From Bacillus sp. FJAT-26390 (GTDB lineage Bacteria > Bacillota > Bacilli > Paenibacillales > Paenibacillaceae): a stretch of DNA of 64,000 nt. Below, one piece after another: positions 9,718 through 17,917 of the stretch. The stretch is taken from positions 186,001 through 250,000 of the forward strand of contig NZ_MAQX01000036.1 in assembly GCF_001682865.1 (NCBI RefSeq), in the 5' to 3' direction. A model generated the notes under the pieces. That model did no database searches and was not told where the DNA came from. It was given only the letters and a program-made list of their open reading frames with translations. Both the position numbers and the translations under genes were made by a program. The stretch's first letter is position 1. Every line of letters starts with the position of its first letter.

Positions 9718-9763
9718 AAAAAGGAGCTGTCCTAAAAGGCTAATCGCCTTAATAGACAGCTCC
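9718..9763 (-). terminator. Terminator after gpr
   Basis: GGAGCTGTC / GACAGCTCC inverted repeat followed on the minus strand by a T5 run. It lies 27 bp after the gpr stop and separates gpr from spoIIP. Confidence 0.8.
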
Positions 9764-9789
9764 AAACTTCAGATATAAAAAGCTAAAGC

Positions 9790-10797
9790 TTAATGCGTAT
9801 AAGCCGCTACATTACTCGAATCGACAGCCTCGTGCAGCGACGCGTTAAGGCCGCTCGCAATAATATTGGCGATATCCTCAATAAATTCGTCAATTTCTTT
9901 TGGCGTCACCAAAAGATCATGCCCGAGCGGACTCAGCACTTCCCGGACAAGCTGCAGGCGCTCGTTCTCGTCCATTTGATTGACAAGCCCCATAATTTGA
10001 TCCGAGTTGGCGCTTTGCTGCTTAAAGTGGCTGCTCATCATTTCAAGCGTGTTATTCACAATCGTCGAGGCGTAGACAACCGTTGGAACGCCTATTGCAA
10101 TAACAGGCACGCCTAAAATTTCCTGCGTCAGTCCCTTGCGTTTGTTCCCGATGCCCGAGCCTGGATGAATGCCTGTATCCGCGATCTGGATCGTCGTGTT
10201 CACGCGTTCCACCGCTTTCGATGCAAGGGCATCGACCGCTATAACAAGATCCGGTTTCGTCTTCTCGACGATCCCATGGACAATTTCACTCGACTCGATT
10301 CCTGTGATTCCGAGCACGCCTGGCGCGACCGCGCTAACAGGCCGGTAGCCGGGCGCGACTTGATCAGGCATTAGCTCAAAATAATGACGCGTCACCATTA
10401 CATTTTCGACTACGATCGGACCTAGCGCGTCAGGCGTAACATTCCAGTTGCCTAAGCCGACAATGAGAACGCGCGCCGATTTATTGATGGACAGCCTCTC
10501 CAAAAAAGCTTCAAAATGTTTGGCAAACTGCGTAGCAACACGATCCTGCAGCCCTGTATCGCCATTTCGCAGTCCCGGCACCTCGATGGTCACATAATTG
10601 CCCTGCATTTTGCCTATCGCCTGCGCGCCCTGCTCATTTTGGACTTGAAGCTGTGTAATGGTAATGCCGTCATCTTCCGTAGTCTCCGATTGGATGCCTG
10701 GTATTGGCCCGCCGTTCGGTCTCTCCGCCATCTCCTTGGCCTCAAGCGCCAAATCGGTTCTTACGTTGTATTTCTGCAGATCAAGCTCGTTCTCCAC
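9790..10797 (-). CDS. gpr: Germination protease GPR (peptidase family A25)
   Basis: Endopeptidase that degrades small acid-soluble spore proteins at germination. Family features include the propeptide-like N-terminus (LQKYNVRTDLALEAKEM), ITQLQVQNEQGAQAIGKMQG, the core LIVGLGNWNVTPDALGP, and VIAVDALASKAVERVNTTIQ with TGIHPGSGIGNKR. It uses a GTG start with GGGAGAATG just upstream. It is divergent from rpsT, the arrangement found in Bacillus. Forespore (sigma-G/F) control is expected for the family; I did not find a convincing promoter. Confidence 0.97.
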   Translation of the reverse strand: MENELDLQKYNVRTDLALEAKEMAERPNGGPIPGIQSETTEDDGITITQLQVQNEQGAQAIGKMQGNYVTIEVPGLRNGDTGLQDRVATQFAKHFEAFLERLSINKSARVLIVGLGNWNVTPDALGPIVVENVMVTRHYFELMPDQVAPGYRPVSAVAPGVLGITGIESSEIVHGIVEKTKPDLVIAVDALASKAVERVNTTIQIADTGIHPGSGIGNKRKGLTQEILGVPVIAIGVPTVVYASTIVNNTLEMMSSHFKQQSANSDQIMGLVNQMDENERLQLVREVLSPLGHDLLVTPKEIDEFIEDIANIIASGLNASLHEAVDSSNVAAYTH

Positions 10798-10990
10798 TGC
10801 TCATTCTCCCTTCATACACATGTTCTAAGGTTATTGTTTGCAGATGGTTTTTTTTCATACTCGCAACTGTTGCAACAGGAAACTTACTGCTATTGCTTTT
10901 TGGGCATCGGCATGATAATATATTTTAAGTTGTGTTGTCTAGGTTTATTATGTATATGAACCGTTGTAAACAGTTTAGGAGGTGAATTCC

Positions 10991-11263
10991 ATGCCAAACA
11001 TTAAATCCGCGATTAAACGCGTTAAAACAAGTGAAAAGCGTCGTGCTTTGAATGCATCCCAAAAATCCGCACTTCGTTCGGCCGTTAAATCTGCTGACCA
11101 AGCTATCGCTGGCACTGATGTAGATGCTGCTAAAGCAGCTCTTATCGCTGCAACGAAAAAATTGGACAAAGCAGCAACTAAAGGCCTGATTCATAAAAAT
11201 GCGGCTTCCCGCAAAAAATCACGTCTTGCTAAAAGACTTAATGCCCTTTCGGCTCAAGCCTAA
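10991..11263 (+). CDS. rpsT: Ribosomal protein bS20
   Basis: Small-subunit ribosomal protein of 90 residues that binds 16S rRNA. The sequence starts MPNIKSAIKRVKTSEKRR and ends with the basic KNAASRKKSRLAKRLNAL tail, both hallmarks of bS20. The ATG at 10991 lies 7 nt after a perfect AGGAGGTG. It is a single-gene transcript divergent from gpr with its own terminator downstream. Confidence 0.99.
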   Translation: MPNIKSAIKRVKTSEKRRALNASQKSALRSAVKSADQAIAGTDVDAAKAALIAATKKLDKAATKGLIHKNAASRKKSRLAKRLNALSAQA

Positions 11264-11329
11264 GCATGATACTTGCATAAACGGCTAATTTCGCCCTAGG
11301 GCGTTAGAAGTTCGTTTGGCACTCAAAAG

Positions 11330-11369
11330 AAGCTTCGCCGCTCATTACGAGCAGTGAAGCTTTTTTTTG
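11330..11369 (+). terminator. Terminator after rpsT
   Basis: A hairpin with stem AGCTTC / GAAGCT, extended by CGCTC / GAGCAG pairing, is followed by eight T residues on the plus strand, 67 bp after the rpsT stop. Confidence 0.88.
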
Positions 11370-11410
11370 TTAGCGTTCAACCGATAATAAAAAACGGCAC
11401 TGGAGTCAGG

Positions 11411-12445
11411 CTACGCGCCTTTCTCCATGCCGAGTGAAAGCAAATAAAGCTCTAGGCCCAACGTTTTGTCGATAGCGCCTGTTTTCATTTGGTAATCAAG
11501 GTCTGCAAGCGATGCAAGCAGCCTGCCAAGCCTTGCCACCTGAAACTTTCTGCTCTTCTCAGCAGCAAGCTTGACCGCATAAGGATGCAAACCTAATTGG
11601 CCGGCCATCTGCTGCGGTGAATAGTGATGCTGCTCCAGCTCTTTAATTTGCAGCATAATTCTTAATTGCCTTGCGATAAGCGCTGCGATCTTAATGGGCT
11701 CTTCACGTCGCACGAGGAGCTCCCTGTACAATCGAATCGCACGATCGATGCGAAGCTCGGCAATGGCGTCCACAAGGGCGAACACGTCCTCCTCGACGGT
11801 TGCAGCTGTTAGGAGCGCAGCGGTTTCCACATCAATGGTGCCGCCAGCGCCCGCATGCAAACAAAGCTTGTCCACCTCTTGCGACAGCTGCTGCATACTT
11901 GATCCCGCACGCGAGAGCAGCAGATCCGCTGCATCTGCCGTCATCGTCCGATATTGCTCCGCAGCGCGCTTGATCATCCATTGCTTGAGCTGAGCGGCGT
12001 CCAGCTCGGGAAATGGCACTAGCGAATTCCGATCCTTTAATGTCTTGACGAGCTTCCGGCGCTCATCCAACTTCTCGGCATTTACGGAAATGACGATAAT
12101 CGACGATTCTGAAGGGTACTCCATGTATTGAATAAGCTTTTCAGGGCGATGCTCAAGCTTTCCCCCTTCTTTGCCTCCAGCACAAAGCACGGTAGCATCC
12201 CGTATCAATATAAGCTTGCGCTGCACGAAAAACGGCGAAGTCTCCGCTTCAAGCACGGCTTCATCTATCGAGGTTTCCGCCGTATCAAATTTGACAATGC
12301 CAAGCTCGCGCTCCTCAGCCGTGAACATCGCTTCCGTCAAAACGTTAATAAACTGCTGGAGACGGTAGCGGTCCTTCCCGTATAGCACATAGATAGGCCG
12401 AAAGCGGCCGCCCTTAATTTCCTTTAAAGCTTCCTTCGCATCCAT
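11411..12445 (-). CDS. holA: DNA polymerase III subunit delta
   Basis: Clamp-loader delta subunit (B. subtilis YqeN type), which opens the beta clamp. The N-terminal domain has RPIYVLYGKDRYRLQQF, an AAA+-like fold without a working Walker A. The middle contains ESSIIVISVNAEKLDERRK, and the C-terminal helical domain ends EKSRKFQVARLGRLLASL ... LELYLLSLG. Length 344 matches. It is convergent with rpsT, as in Bacillus. Confidence 0.95.
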   Translation of the reverse strand: MDAKEALKEIKGGRFRPIYVLYGKDRYRLQQFINVLTEAMFTAEERELGIVKFDTAETSIDEAVLEAETSPFFVQRKLILIRDATVLCAGGKEGGKLEHRPEKLIQYMEYPSESSIIVISVNAEKLDERRKLVKTLKDRNSLVPFPELDAAQLKQWMIKRAAEQYRTMTADAADLLLSRAGSSMQQLSQEVDKLCLHAGAGGTIDVETAALLTAATVEEDVFALVDAIAELRIDRAIRLYRELLVRREEPIKIAALIARQLRIMLQIKELEQHHYSPQQMAGQLGLHPYAVKLAAEKSRKFQVARLGRLLASLADLDYQMKTGAIDKTLGLELYLLSLGMEKGA

Positions 12446-12484
12446 ACCTTCACCTCGTTACCAGTAAGTACATTTAAACGGCAA

Positions 12485-12520
12485 CAAAGGGATGAGCCGT
12501 TTCTAGGCTTCATCCCTTTG
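12485..12520 (-). terminator. Intergenic hairpin after the sigma/anti-sigma operon
   Basis: CAAAGGGATGAGCC pairs with GGCTTCATCCCTTTG around an 8-base loop. It lies between the anti-sigma stop and the holA start. The stem is strong but the following T-run is poor, so termination is likely rather than certain. The rest of 12525-12700 shows only a weaker GC-rich repeat (GCAGG / CCTGC). Confidence 0.55.
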
Positions 12521-12699
12521 CCGAACATCTATATAAACATTCGCAGGCAGGCCCATGGTGCCGCCCTGCGGATGGTCATACGACGTTAAGGCTTCGTCGC
12601 AGACACTCTCGTTGCTAATACTATACGCAAAAGCGGATGAATGTGTGCGAATGTTTGTAGGCAAAAACAGCTGACGCTTGTTTTAGCTTATCTTGTAAA

Positions 12700-13713
12700 T
12701 TAGTGAGCCGCCTTCTGCTCTGTAAAAGTAGCAATGTCAATCACATATTTCTCGATTGCGCCCTTTTCCACCTGAACCTCATAGGTCAGCTTCGAGCTGT
12801 CCTCTGACCAGCTCAAATTGGCCAGCTTGCCGTTTTTGCGTGGAGACTCGAACAATAGAGATTGGTCGGATACAGCATACAATTTGATGCCAAAACCAAC
12901 AACTTCCCCGCTATATTTGCCATCAGGAGAAACAACGGCGGCATCTTGGGATGTGATTCCGAATTCACCGCTTTGCTCACCGGCAATGCCTTGAGTTGGA
13001 TTTGATCCGCCATCAGTGCTGCCGTTAGAACTTTCACCCGGCTTAATCGCTTTGGATGGCATGCTCCCCGTGTTTGATCCCGAACCTCCGCTGGAGTTCG
13101 AATTGCTTTGGCTTGAATCACCGTTATTCTCTACGAATGATTTATCGCCCATCATATCTTGCTTTCTTAAACCTTCCGTACTCACATCCGGCATGGCTGC
13201 ATCGTCGGATTTAGGTCCTTTAAACGATAATTCTTTCGGGACATCCGCTTGCATATCGGCGGCGGCATTGCTGGATTCATTAGCAGAAAATTTAGCAGTG
13301 CTGCTTAAATCCGGCGAAGAATCAGGCTTATACGTAACAAGAAATAATCCTGCTACAATACCGGCCGCGATAACTCCGCTCATTATGCGTATGGACGGCC
13401 AACGCCGTTCGCGCTTAGCGCGGCGAGGAAGCGCTTCTGCTGCTTGTACGGCAGGAGCAGGCTCAGTATCCGAGTCAGGCTGACCAAAGAGCTCCATACG
13501 CTCCAATTGGGGCATAATAGCGTCTACAAGGCTGTAGCTCGGCACAACTTTGGGTAAACTGGTAAGCTCGGCGGATAACAGCTGTAACCGCTCGAACATC
13601 GCTGCACAGTCCGGACACTGTCTAGTATGGCTCATCAAGACTTCTTTCTCGCTTTCATCGAGATCGTCGTCTAGCTGTCTTTGCATTAATTCCATCACCT
13701 CTTGACAATTCAT
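12700..13713 (-). CDS. Membrane-anchored zinc-finger anti-sigma factor
   Basis: The N-terminal anti-sigma zinc finger (zf-HC2/ZAS) has the H-x3-C-x2-C motif as HTRQCPDC (residues 29-36). A membrane helix is at about 106-127. The extracytoplasmic part of about 210 residues has a long Ser/Asn/Gly-rich linker (about 190-250) and a C-terminal domain resembling a single beta-propeller repeat (SQDAAVVSPDGKYSGEVVG). Its ATG overlaps the stop of the sigma gene (ATGA), so the two are translationally coupled. It presumably sequesters that sigma factor and releases it on an envelope signal. Confidence 0.88.
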   Translation of the reverse strand: MNCQEVMELMQRQLDDDLDESEKEVLMSHTRQCPDCAAMFERLQLLSAELTSLPKVVPSYSLVDAIMPQLERMELFGQPDSDTEPAPAVQAAEALPRRAKRERRWPSIRIMSGVIAAGIVAGLFLVTYKPDSSPDLSSTAKFSANESSNAAADMQADVPKELSFKGPKSDDAAMPDVSTEGLRKQDMMGDKSFVENNGDSSQSNSNSSGGSGSNTGSMPSKAIKPGESSNGSTDGGSNPTQGIAGEQSGEFGITSQDAAVVSPDGKYSGEVVGFGIKLYAVSDQSLLFESPRKNGKLANLSWSEDSSKLTYEVQVEKGAIEKYVIDIATFTEQKAAH

Positions 13714-14258
13714 CCCCGGACACCACCTTTCTGATAATCATGGAGTAACGTCTGCAGCTGCTGCCTAGCTCTGAACAAATAAGATTTTACCGTGTTGAGC
13801 GGCAAATCGAGCGAATCTGCGATTTCGTTGTAAGAGAAATCTTGTAAGTACCGAAGGACGACAACCGCGCGATGATGCTCAGGAAGCTTATCGATAGCGG
13901 CTTGAATGTCTTTAACAGCGTAAGCAGACATTACCTCGTCCTCCACATTCTGTTTCTCGTGGAATACCATGTCATGCTCATCTATCGAGACGGTCGGTTT
14001 ATTTCTCCGAAACTTGTCAATGCAAATGTTTGTTACAATACGCTGAATCCATGTTTTGAACTGCGCTTTTTCTTCGTACGAGCCTATTTTCGTATAGATG
14101 CGAATGAGCGCTTCCTGCGCAGCATCCAGTGCATCTTGTTCGTTGTTTAATATATAATAGGCTGTCCGATAAACATGCGTTTCAATCTCTCGCAATAGAG
14201 TAATTAAAGCGTCGCGATCTCCCGACTGAGCGGCTCTTATAAGCTCCGGCTCCACCAC
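13710..14258 (-). CDS. ECF-type (SigW-like) RNA polymerase sigma factor
   Basis: Group 4 sigma factor of 182 residues. Region 2 contains YYILNNEQDALDAAQEALIR and AQFKTWIQRIVTNICIDKFRR. Region 4 contains LPEHHRAVVVLRYLQDFSY and LPLNTVKSYLFRARQQL. The frame is open upstream to 14360, but the GTG at 14258 (VVEPELIRAAQSGD) follows GGGGGATCC at correct spacing, so that start is chosen. The upstream stretch GCAAC-N17-CGTC resembles an ECF autoregulatory promoter. It is probably an envelope-stress regulator; the target regulon cannot be read here. Confidence 0.88.
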   Translation of the reverse strand: MVEPELIRAAQSGDRDALITLLREIETHVYRTAYYILNNEQDALDAAQEALIRIYTKIGSYEEKAQFKTWIQRIVTNICIDKFRRNKPTVSIDEHDMVFHEKQNVEDEVMSAYAVKDIQAAIDKLPEHHRAVVVLRYLQDFSYNEIADSLDLPLNTVKSYLFRARQQLQTLLHDYQKGGVRG

Positions 14259-14280
14259 GAAGGATCCCCCTCTCTTGCAA

Positions 14281-14315
14281 CCATTCTGACGAACCGGTTG
14301 CGGTAAAAGTTGCAG
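14281..14315 (-). promoter_or_regulatory. Possible ECF-type autoregulatory promoter
   Basis: Upstream of the sigma gene, GCAAC and CGTC are separated by 17 bp on the minus strand, close to the SigW-type TGAAAC-N16-CGTA pattern. This is a weak match noted because such genes often regulate themselves. The rest of the gap 14260-14630 shows no gene. Confidence 0.3.
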
Positions 14316-14630
14316 ATTTGTTTGAAATATTACTATATTTTTTTTAGTAACAATTGCCATTGGATAACATCGTCCCCTTGCGGGACCGTTTATGGTTCAT
14401 TTCGCAAGCAAACAACGGTAAAATAATGTAGCATACGAGAATGATAAAACGAAAATGCGAAATAAACTCCACATCAAAGGATACCAAATTTCTAGTACCT
14501 CGTATATAGAAAGTGATCGAATACTGCATGAAGAAGGCGGACCTTTGATCTATTTCTCATAAATATATACCAAAAGCATCTTAAAACATGGATTAACTCC
14601 CATTATAGCAGCATGATAACCTCAGTTAAA

Positions 14631-17213
14631 TTAGCGCATAGTGGCATTATACAGCCCTTTGGCCGTTACCGTAAAACGAACCTCGCCATCCTTGTCCGTC
14701 CGCCAAATAACCGCTCCGGCGACTGCCAGTCTGGATAAGACATCCGGATGGGGGTGCCCGTAGCTATTTGACGCTCCTGCCGATGCTACTGATCCGAACG
14801 GCCTCCAATAATCCAACCATTCCTTCCCCGTCGAAAAACGACTGCCATGATGCGCAGCCTTCATGACCGTTATCGTTTTTTGCACTGCGGCCCGATTAGA
14901 GCGCTTCTGTTCATTACGAATAATAGACCGCTCCGTTACGGAATTAATATCGCCGGAAAACAAGAAGGTCGAGTGGTATAACCGCACGCTCATCACGACG
15001 CTGCTTTCGTTCTGATCCTCTGCCTGCTGTACAAGAGAATCCTTTTTCGCAATCGGCCACAAGATGCTGACCTCCGTCTGCTCGTCGATTTTGTACTGCT
15101 GGCCAGCATGCACGCTATACATTGGAATTCGCAGCTCCAACGCCTTTCTCAGCAGCAGCTGTGCATCCTCAGCCTCTTTAACGGTACCGTTCCACCAAAT
15201 GCTGCGAACCGGGATCGAATCGAGTACCGCCTGCAAGCCGCGGATATGATCGCTATCCAGATGCGAGATAACTAGAATATCGATAGCGCGCACGCCTCTT
15301 TTCATTAATAAAGGAACAAGCACCTTCTTCCCTACTTCAAAAGGGTCGCTGCGCTCTCGCCACTCCTCGCCTTCCTTGCGAAAGGAAAGCGTCCCCCCGC
15401 CGTCAATCAATATTTGTTTTCCGCTGGCCGTTCGGATATGGATCGCATCGCCCTGACCAACGTCGATAAAGCTTACAGCAGCTTTTCTGTTAATCAAATC
15501 CGGTTTATACGCATAGAAGAGCATGAAGATAGAAAGGATCAGCAATGAGTAAAAAGATGTCTTCACCCCTTTATAACTGGGCTGAGGCATCCTCATTGCA
15601 GAAGCTGCTCCTATGGGTGCCGTTGCCTCCATTGCCTCAATCGCTTCGGCACGCAAATCAGCCGATTGCGTGCTCCAAAGGTTGAGGGCCTGAAATAAAG
15701 CGCCAAGCAGCAGGAGCCAAGACGCTACCCACCAGAGCGGCGGGGTTGCCCAAATTGATCGAAGCGAGTCGACCGCCGCTAACTGCTCGACAAGCGCAAA
15801 CGTCCAATCATTCGCATATTGCGAGGCATAGGCGAGCAGCTTGCCGCCAGAATCCCAAATCATCCCTAGCAGCAGCGCGGCTGCGCCAAGCGGCATCACA
15901 ATAAAGCTTATGAACGGAACGAGCACAAAATTAGCAAGCATCGACAGCGCATGGAACTGGTTGAAATAATAGACCGTTAAAGGGAAGGAAACGAGCTGGG
16001 CAACCAGCGTGACGGCTGCCAAATCCAGCAGCCACTTGCCCTTTTGCCATTGCGGCAGCGCTTGGCGCACGGGCTTGACGCCCACTATTAAGCCGAGCGT
16101 CACAATAAACGATAACTGGAAGCTTACATTCTCGAGCAGGAAAGGATCAAATGCGAGCATCATGACCGCGGCGGCAGCCAGCAGATGCATGCCGTCCTTG
16201 AGCTTCCCCATTCGGGCAGCCAGCAAAGCCAACACCGACATAAGTCCAGCGCGGTTTACCGAAGGCGAAGCGCCGGCGAGCAGCACGTATAGCGGGACGG
16301 ACAGCATGAGAATAAGCAATATTCGCTCGCGGCTAATCCGCGCCGCCCGAAGCAAGCCGCCAAGCGCGTAAATAAATACGGCGACATGGAGGCCGGAAAT
16401 AGCCAGTATATGCGTGAGTCCAAGCCGCGAAAACTGCTGGAACTGCTCTGGGTCGAGGTCCTCGCGGATTCCGAGGACGAGACCTTTCATGTACCCGGAC
16501 TGCGAGGACGGGTACAGGGCGTCCATACGCGCGCCAAGCCAGTCGCGCGCGGCGTCGACGCGGCCGAGCAGCGCGGCCGCGGTCCACTTGGGGCCAGGCG
16601 CCGCGCGGACGGCGCCTGTGCCCTGCACTTTGAGCAGCCAGTGGGTTCTCTGGCTGCTGAGATAGCGGCGGTAATCGAAGCCGCCGCTATTGGATGCGCC
16701 AGCCGGCCGCGTCAGCTCGCCGGCGAGGCGCACGATGTCGCCGCGCTGCCACGCCGCGGCGATCGACTGCTGCGGCTGCGCATCCAGCCGCACATGCACA
16801 AGCAGCCGCTCGCGCACCTCTCGCGCGGCCGCTCCCCCTTCCGCGTGGACGCTTTGCGCCTCCACGCGAAACATCGCCCGGTCGCCGTCGACCTCTACCG
16901 CCGACACAATCGTGCCGACCGCTTCCGCCGCATACGCAGCCCGCGGTCCATCCGCCTCTGCGGCGGCGAGCAGGGCCGGCAGCTCGGTCACATTGCGGGC
17001 ATCCGCCCACATCCTCTCCCCAGCGGCAAGGCCCACTGCCAAGACGCAGGCTGCCGCGAGCTGCCAAGGCGCCTGCCTGCACAGCATCGCGGCAAGCGCC
17101 AGCAGCGCAGCAGCGCCCGCCGCAAGCAAAACGCCGCGGCTGTTCAAACCCGCAGCCGCAGCGCTCCCAAATACCCAGAAAATCACAAACCAAATTAAAG
17201 GCCGCCGGTTCAT
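14631..17213 (-). CDS. comEC: DNA internalization channel ComEC/Rec2
   Basis: Inner-membrane channel for single-stranded DNA uptake in transformation. The N-terminus has several hydrophobic helices and a DUF4131 OB-type domain. The central Competence domain has GLTHILAISGLHVAVFIYALG and many helices. The C-terminal metallo-beta-lactamase-like domain (about residues 590-860) contains FIDVGQGDAIHI, VISHLDSDHIRGL, FLFSGDIN and KAAHHGSRFSTG. The ATG at 17213 is preferred over the one at 17219, which is too close to the GGAGAG site. Part of the gene (about 16.4-17.1 kb) is very GC-rich, which creates long spurious frames on the other strand. Confidence 0.95.
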   Translation of the reverse strand: MNRRPLIWFVIFWVFGSAAAAGLNSRGVLLAAGAAALLALAAMLCRQAPWQLAAACVLAVGLAAGERMWADARNVTELPALLAAAEADGPRAAYAAEAVGTIVSAVEVDGDRAMFRVEAQSVHAEGGAAAREVRERLLVHVRLDAQPQQSIAAAWQRGDIVRLAGELTRPAGASNSGGFDYRRYLSSQRTHWLLKVQGTGAVRAAPGPKWTAAALLGRVDAARDWLGARMDALYPSSQSGYMKGLVLGIREDLDPEQFQQFSRLGLTHILAISGLHVAVFIYALGGLLRAARISRERILLILMLSVPLYVLLAGASPSVNRAGLMSVLALLAARMGKLKDGMHLLAAAAVMMLAFDPFLLENVSFQLSFIVTLGLIVGVKPVRQALPQWQKGKWLLDLAAVTLVAQLVSFPLTVYYFNQFHALSMLANFVLVPFISFIVMPLGAAALLLGMIWDSGGKLLAYASQYANDWTFALVEQLAAVDSLRSIWATPPLWWVASWLLLLGALFQALNLWSTQSADLRAEAIEAMEATAPIGAASAMRMPQPSYKGVKTSFYSLLILSIFMLFYAYKPDLINRKAAVSFIDVGQGDAIHIRTASGKQILIDGGGTLSFRKEGEEWRERSDPFEVGKKVLVPLLMKRGVRAIDILVISHLDSDHIRGLQAVLDSIPVRSIWWNGTVKEAEDAQLLLRKALELRIPMYSVHAGQQYKIDEQTEVSILWPIAKKDSLVQQAEDQNESSVVMSVRLYHSTFLFSGDINSVTERSIIRNEQKRSNRAAVQKTITVMKAAHHGSRFSTGKEWLDYWRPFGSVASAGASNSYGHPHPDVLSRLAVAGAVIWRTDKDGEVRFTVTAKGLYNATMR

Positions 17214-17249
17214 CCCCATCTCTCCTTCATCGCAACTTGCCGGTAACGA

Positions 17250-17296
17250 AAAAAAAGAACCTCTGGCGCATCCGAAGATGCAATCAGAGGTTCTTC
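17250..17296 (-). terminator. Terminator between comEB and comEC
   Basis: GAACCTCTG (17257-17265) pairs with CAGAGGTTC (17285-17293). On the minus strand it is followed by a long T-run. Its presence between comEB and comEC implies partial termination or a separate comEC promoter. Confidence 0.8.
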
Positions 17297-17324
17297 CCCT
17301 ACTACCTATTTAATGGCTCTACAA

Positions 17325-17855
17325 CTACGAAGTCACATCCATATGCGCCTGAGCAGGTGGTTCAAAATGATCCAAACAGCGGAATATGATGCCCTTCTGC
17401 CTCATTAGATGGCTCACCTTGTCGCTATCCTTCGGATAGCTGCGGTGATAGACGATTTCTATGACGCCGCTATTAGCAAGCATGTTGGCGCAGGTCCAGC
17501 AAGGCTGGTCGGTGACGTAGACGGTTGAGCCTTCGCGATCGGCACGATCCGTGAACAGCAGCAGGTTTTGCTCGGCATGGATCGTACGGATGCAGCGCTG
17601 CTTCTTGAACGGCTGCTCCTGGCCGTCGACTACTCTCATCTCAACTTCCTCCGAAATCATGCAGCCTGCCTCTAGACAGTCCTGCACGCCCATCGGCGCT
17701 CCGTTATACGCCGTACCAAGCAGTTTTTTCCCTTGCACGAGCACGGCTCCAACATGTCTGCGCGGACAACGCGAGCGCGTCGATACCATATAAGCGATAT
17801 CCATAAAATAAGTGTCCCAATCCTTACGGACGGCATCCTGAGTTTGGGTGTTCAT
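17325..17855 (-). CDS. comEB: dCMP/cytidine deaminase family protein ComEB
   Basis: ComE operon protein 2, a deoxycytidylate-deaminase family member. Zinc-site motifs are visible: IHAEQNLLLF (HAE) and DQPCWTCANML (PCxxC), along with RSRCPRRHVGAVLV. Length 176 is slightly under B. subtilis ComEB. A good GAAAGGAAG site precedes the ATG. It lies between metY and comEC. Confidence 0.93.
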   Translation of the reverse strand: MNTQTQDAVRKDWDTYFMDIAYMVSTRSRCPRRHVGAVLVQGKKLLGTAYNGAPMGVQDCLEAGCMISEEVEMRVVDGQEQPFKKQRCIRTIHAEQNLLLFTDRADREGSTVYVTDQPCWTCANMLANSGVIEIVYHRSYPKDSDKVSHLMRQKGIIFRCLDHFEPPAQAHMDVTS

Positions 17856-17917
17856 GAAACCAACTTCCTTTCAGCTGCTGCATCTGATGTTCTGGCTGCT
17901 ATAAAAAATAATGGGAA

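Noticed and set aside
16386..17393. Long plus-strand open frames opposite comEC (up to 270 codons)
   Set aside because: They lie in a very GC-rich part of comEC, have Arg/Ala/Pro-biased nonsense composition and no ribosome binding sites; comEC itself is well supported.
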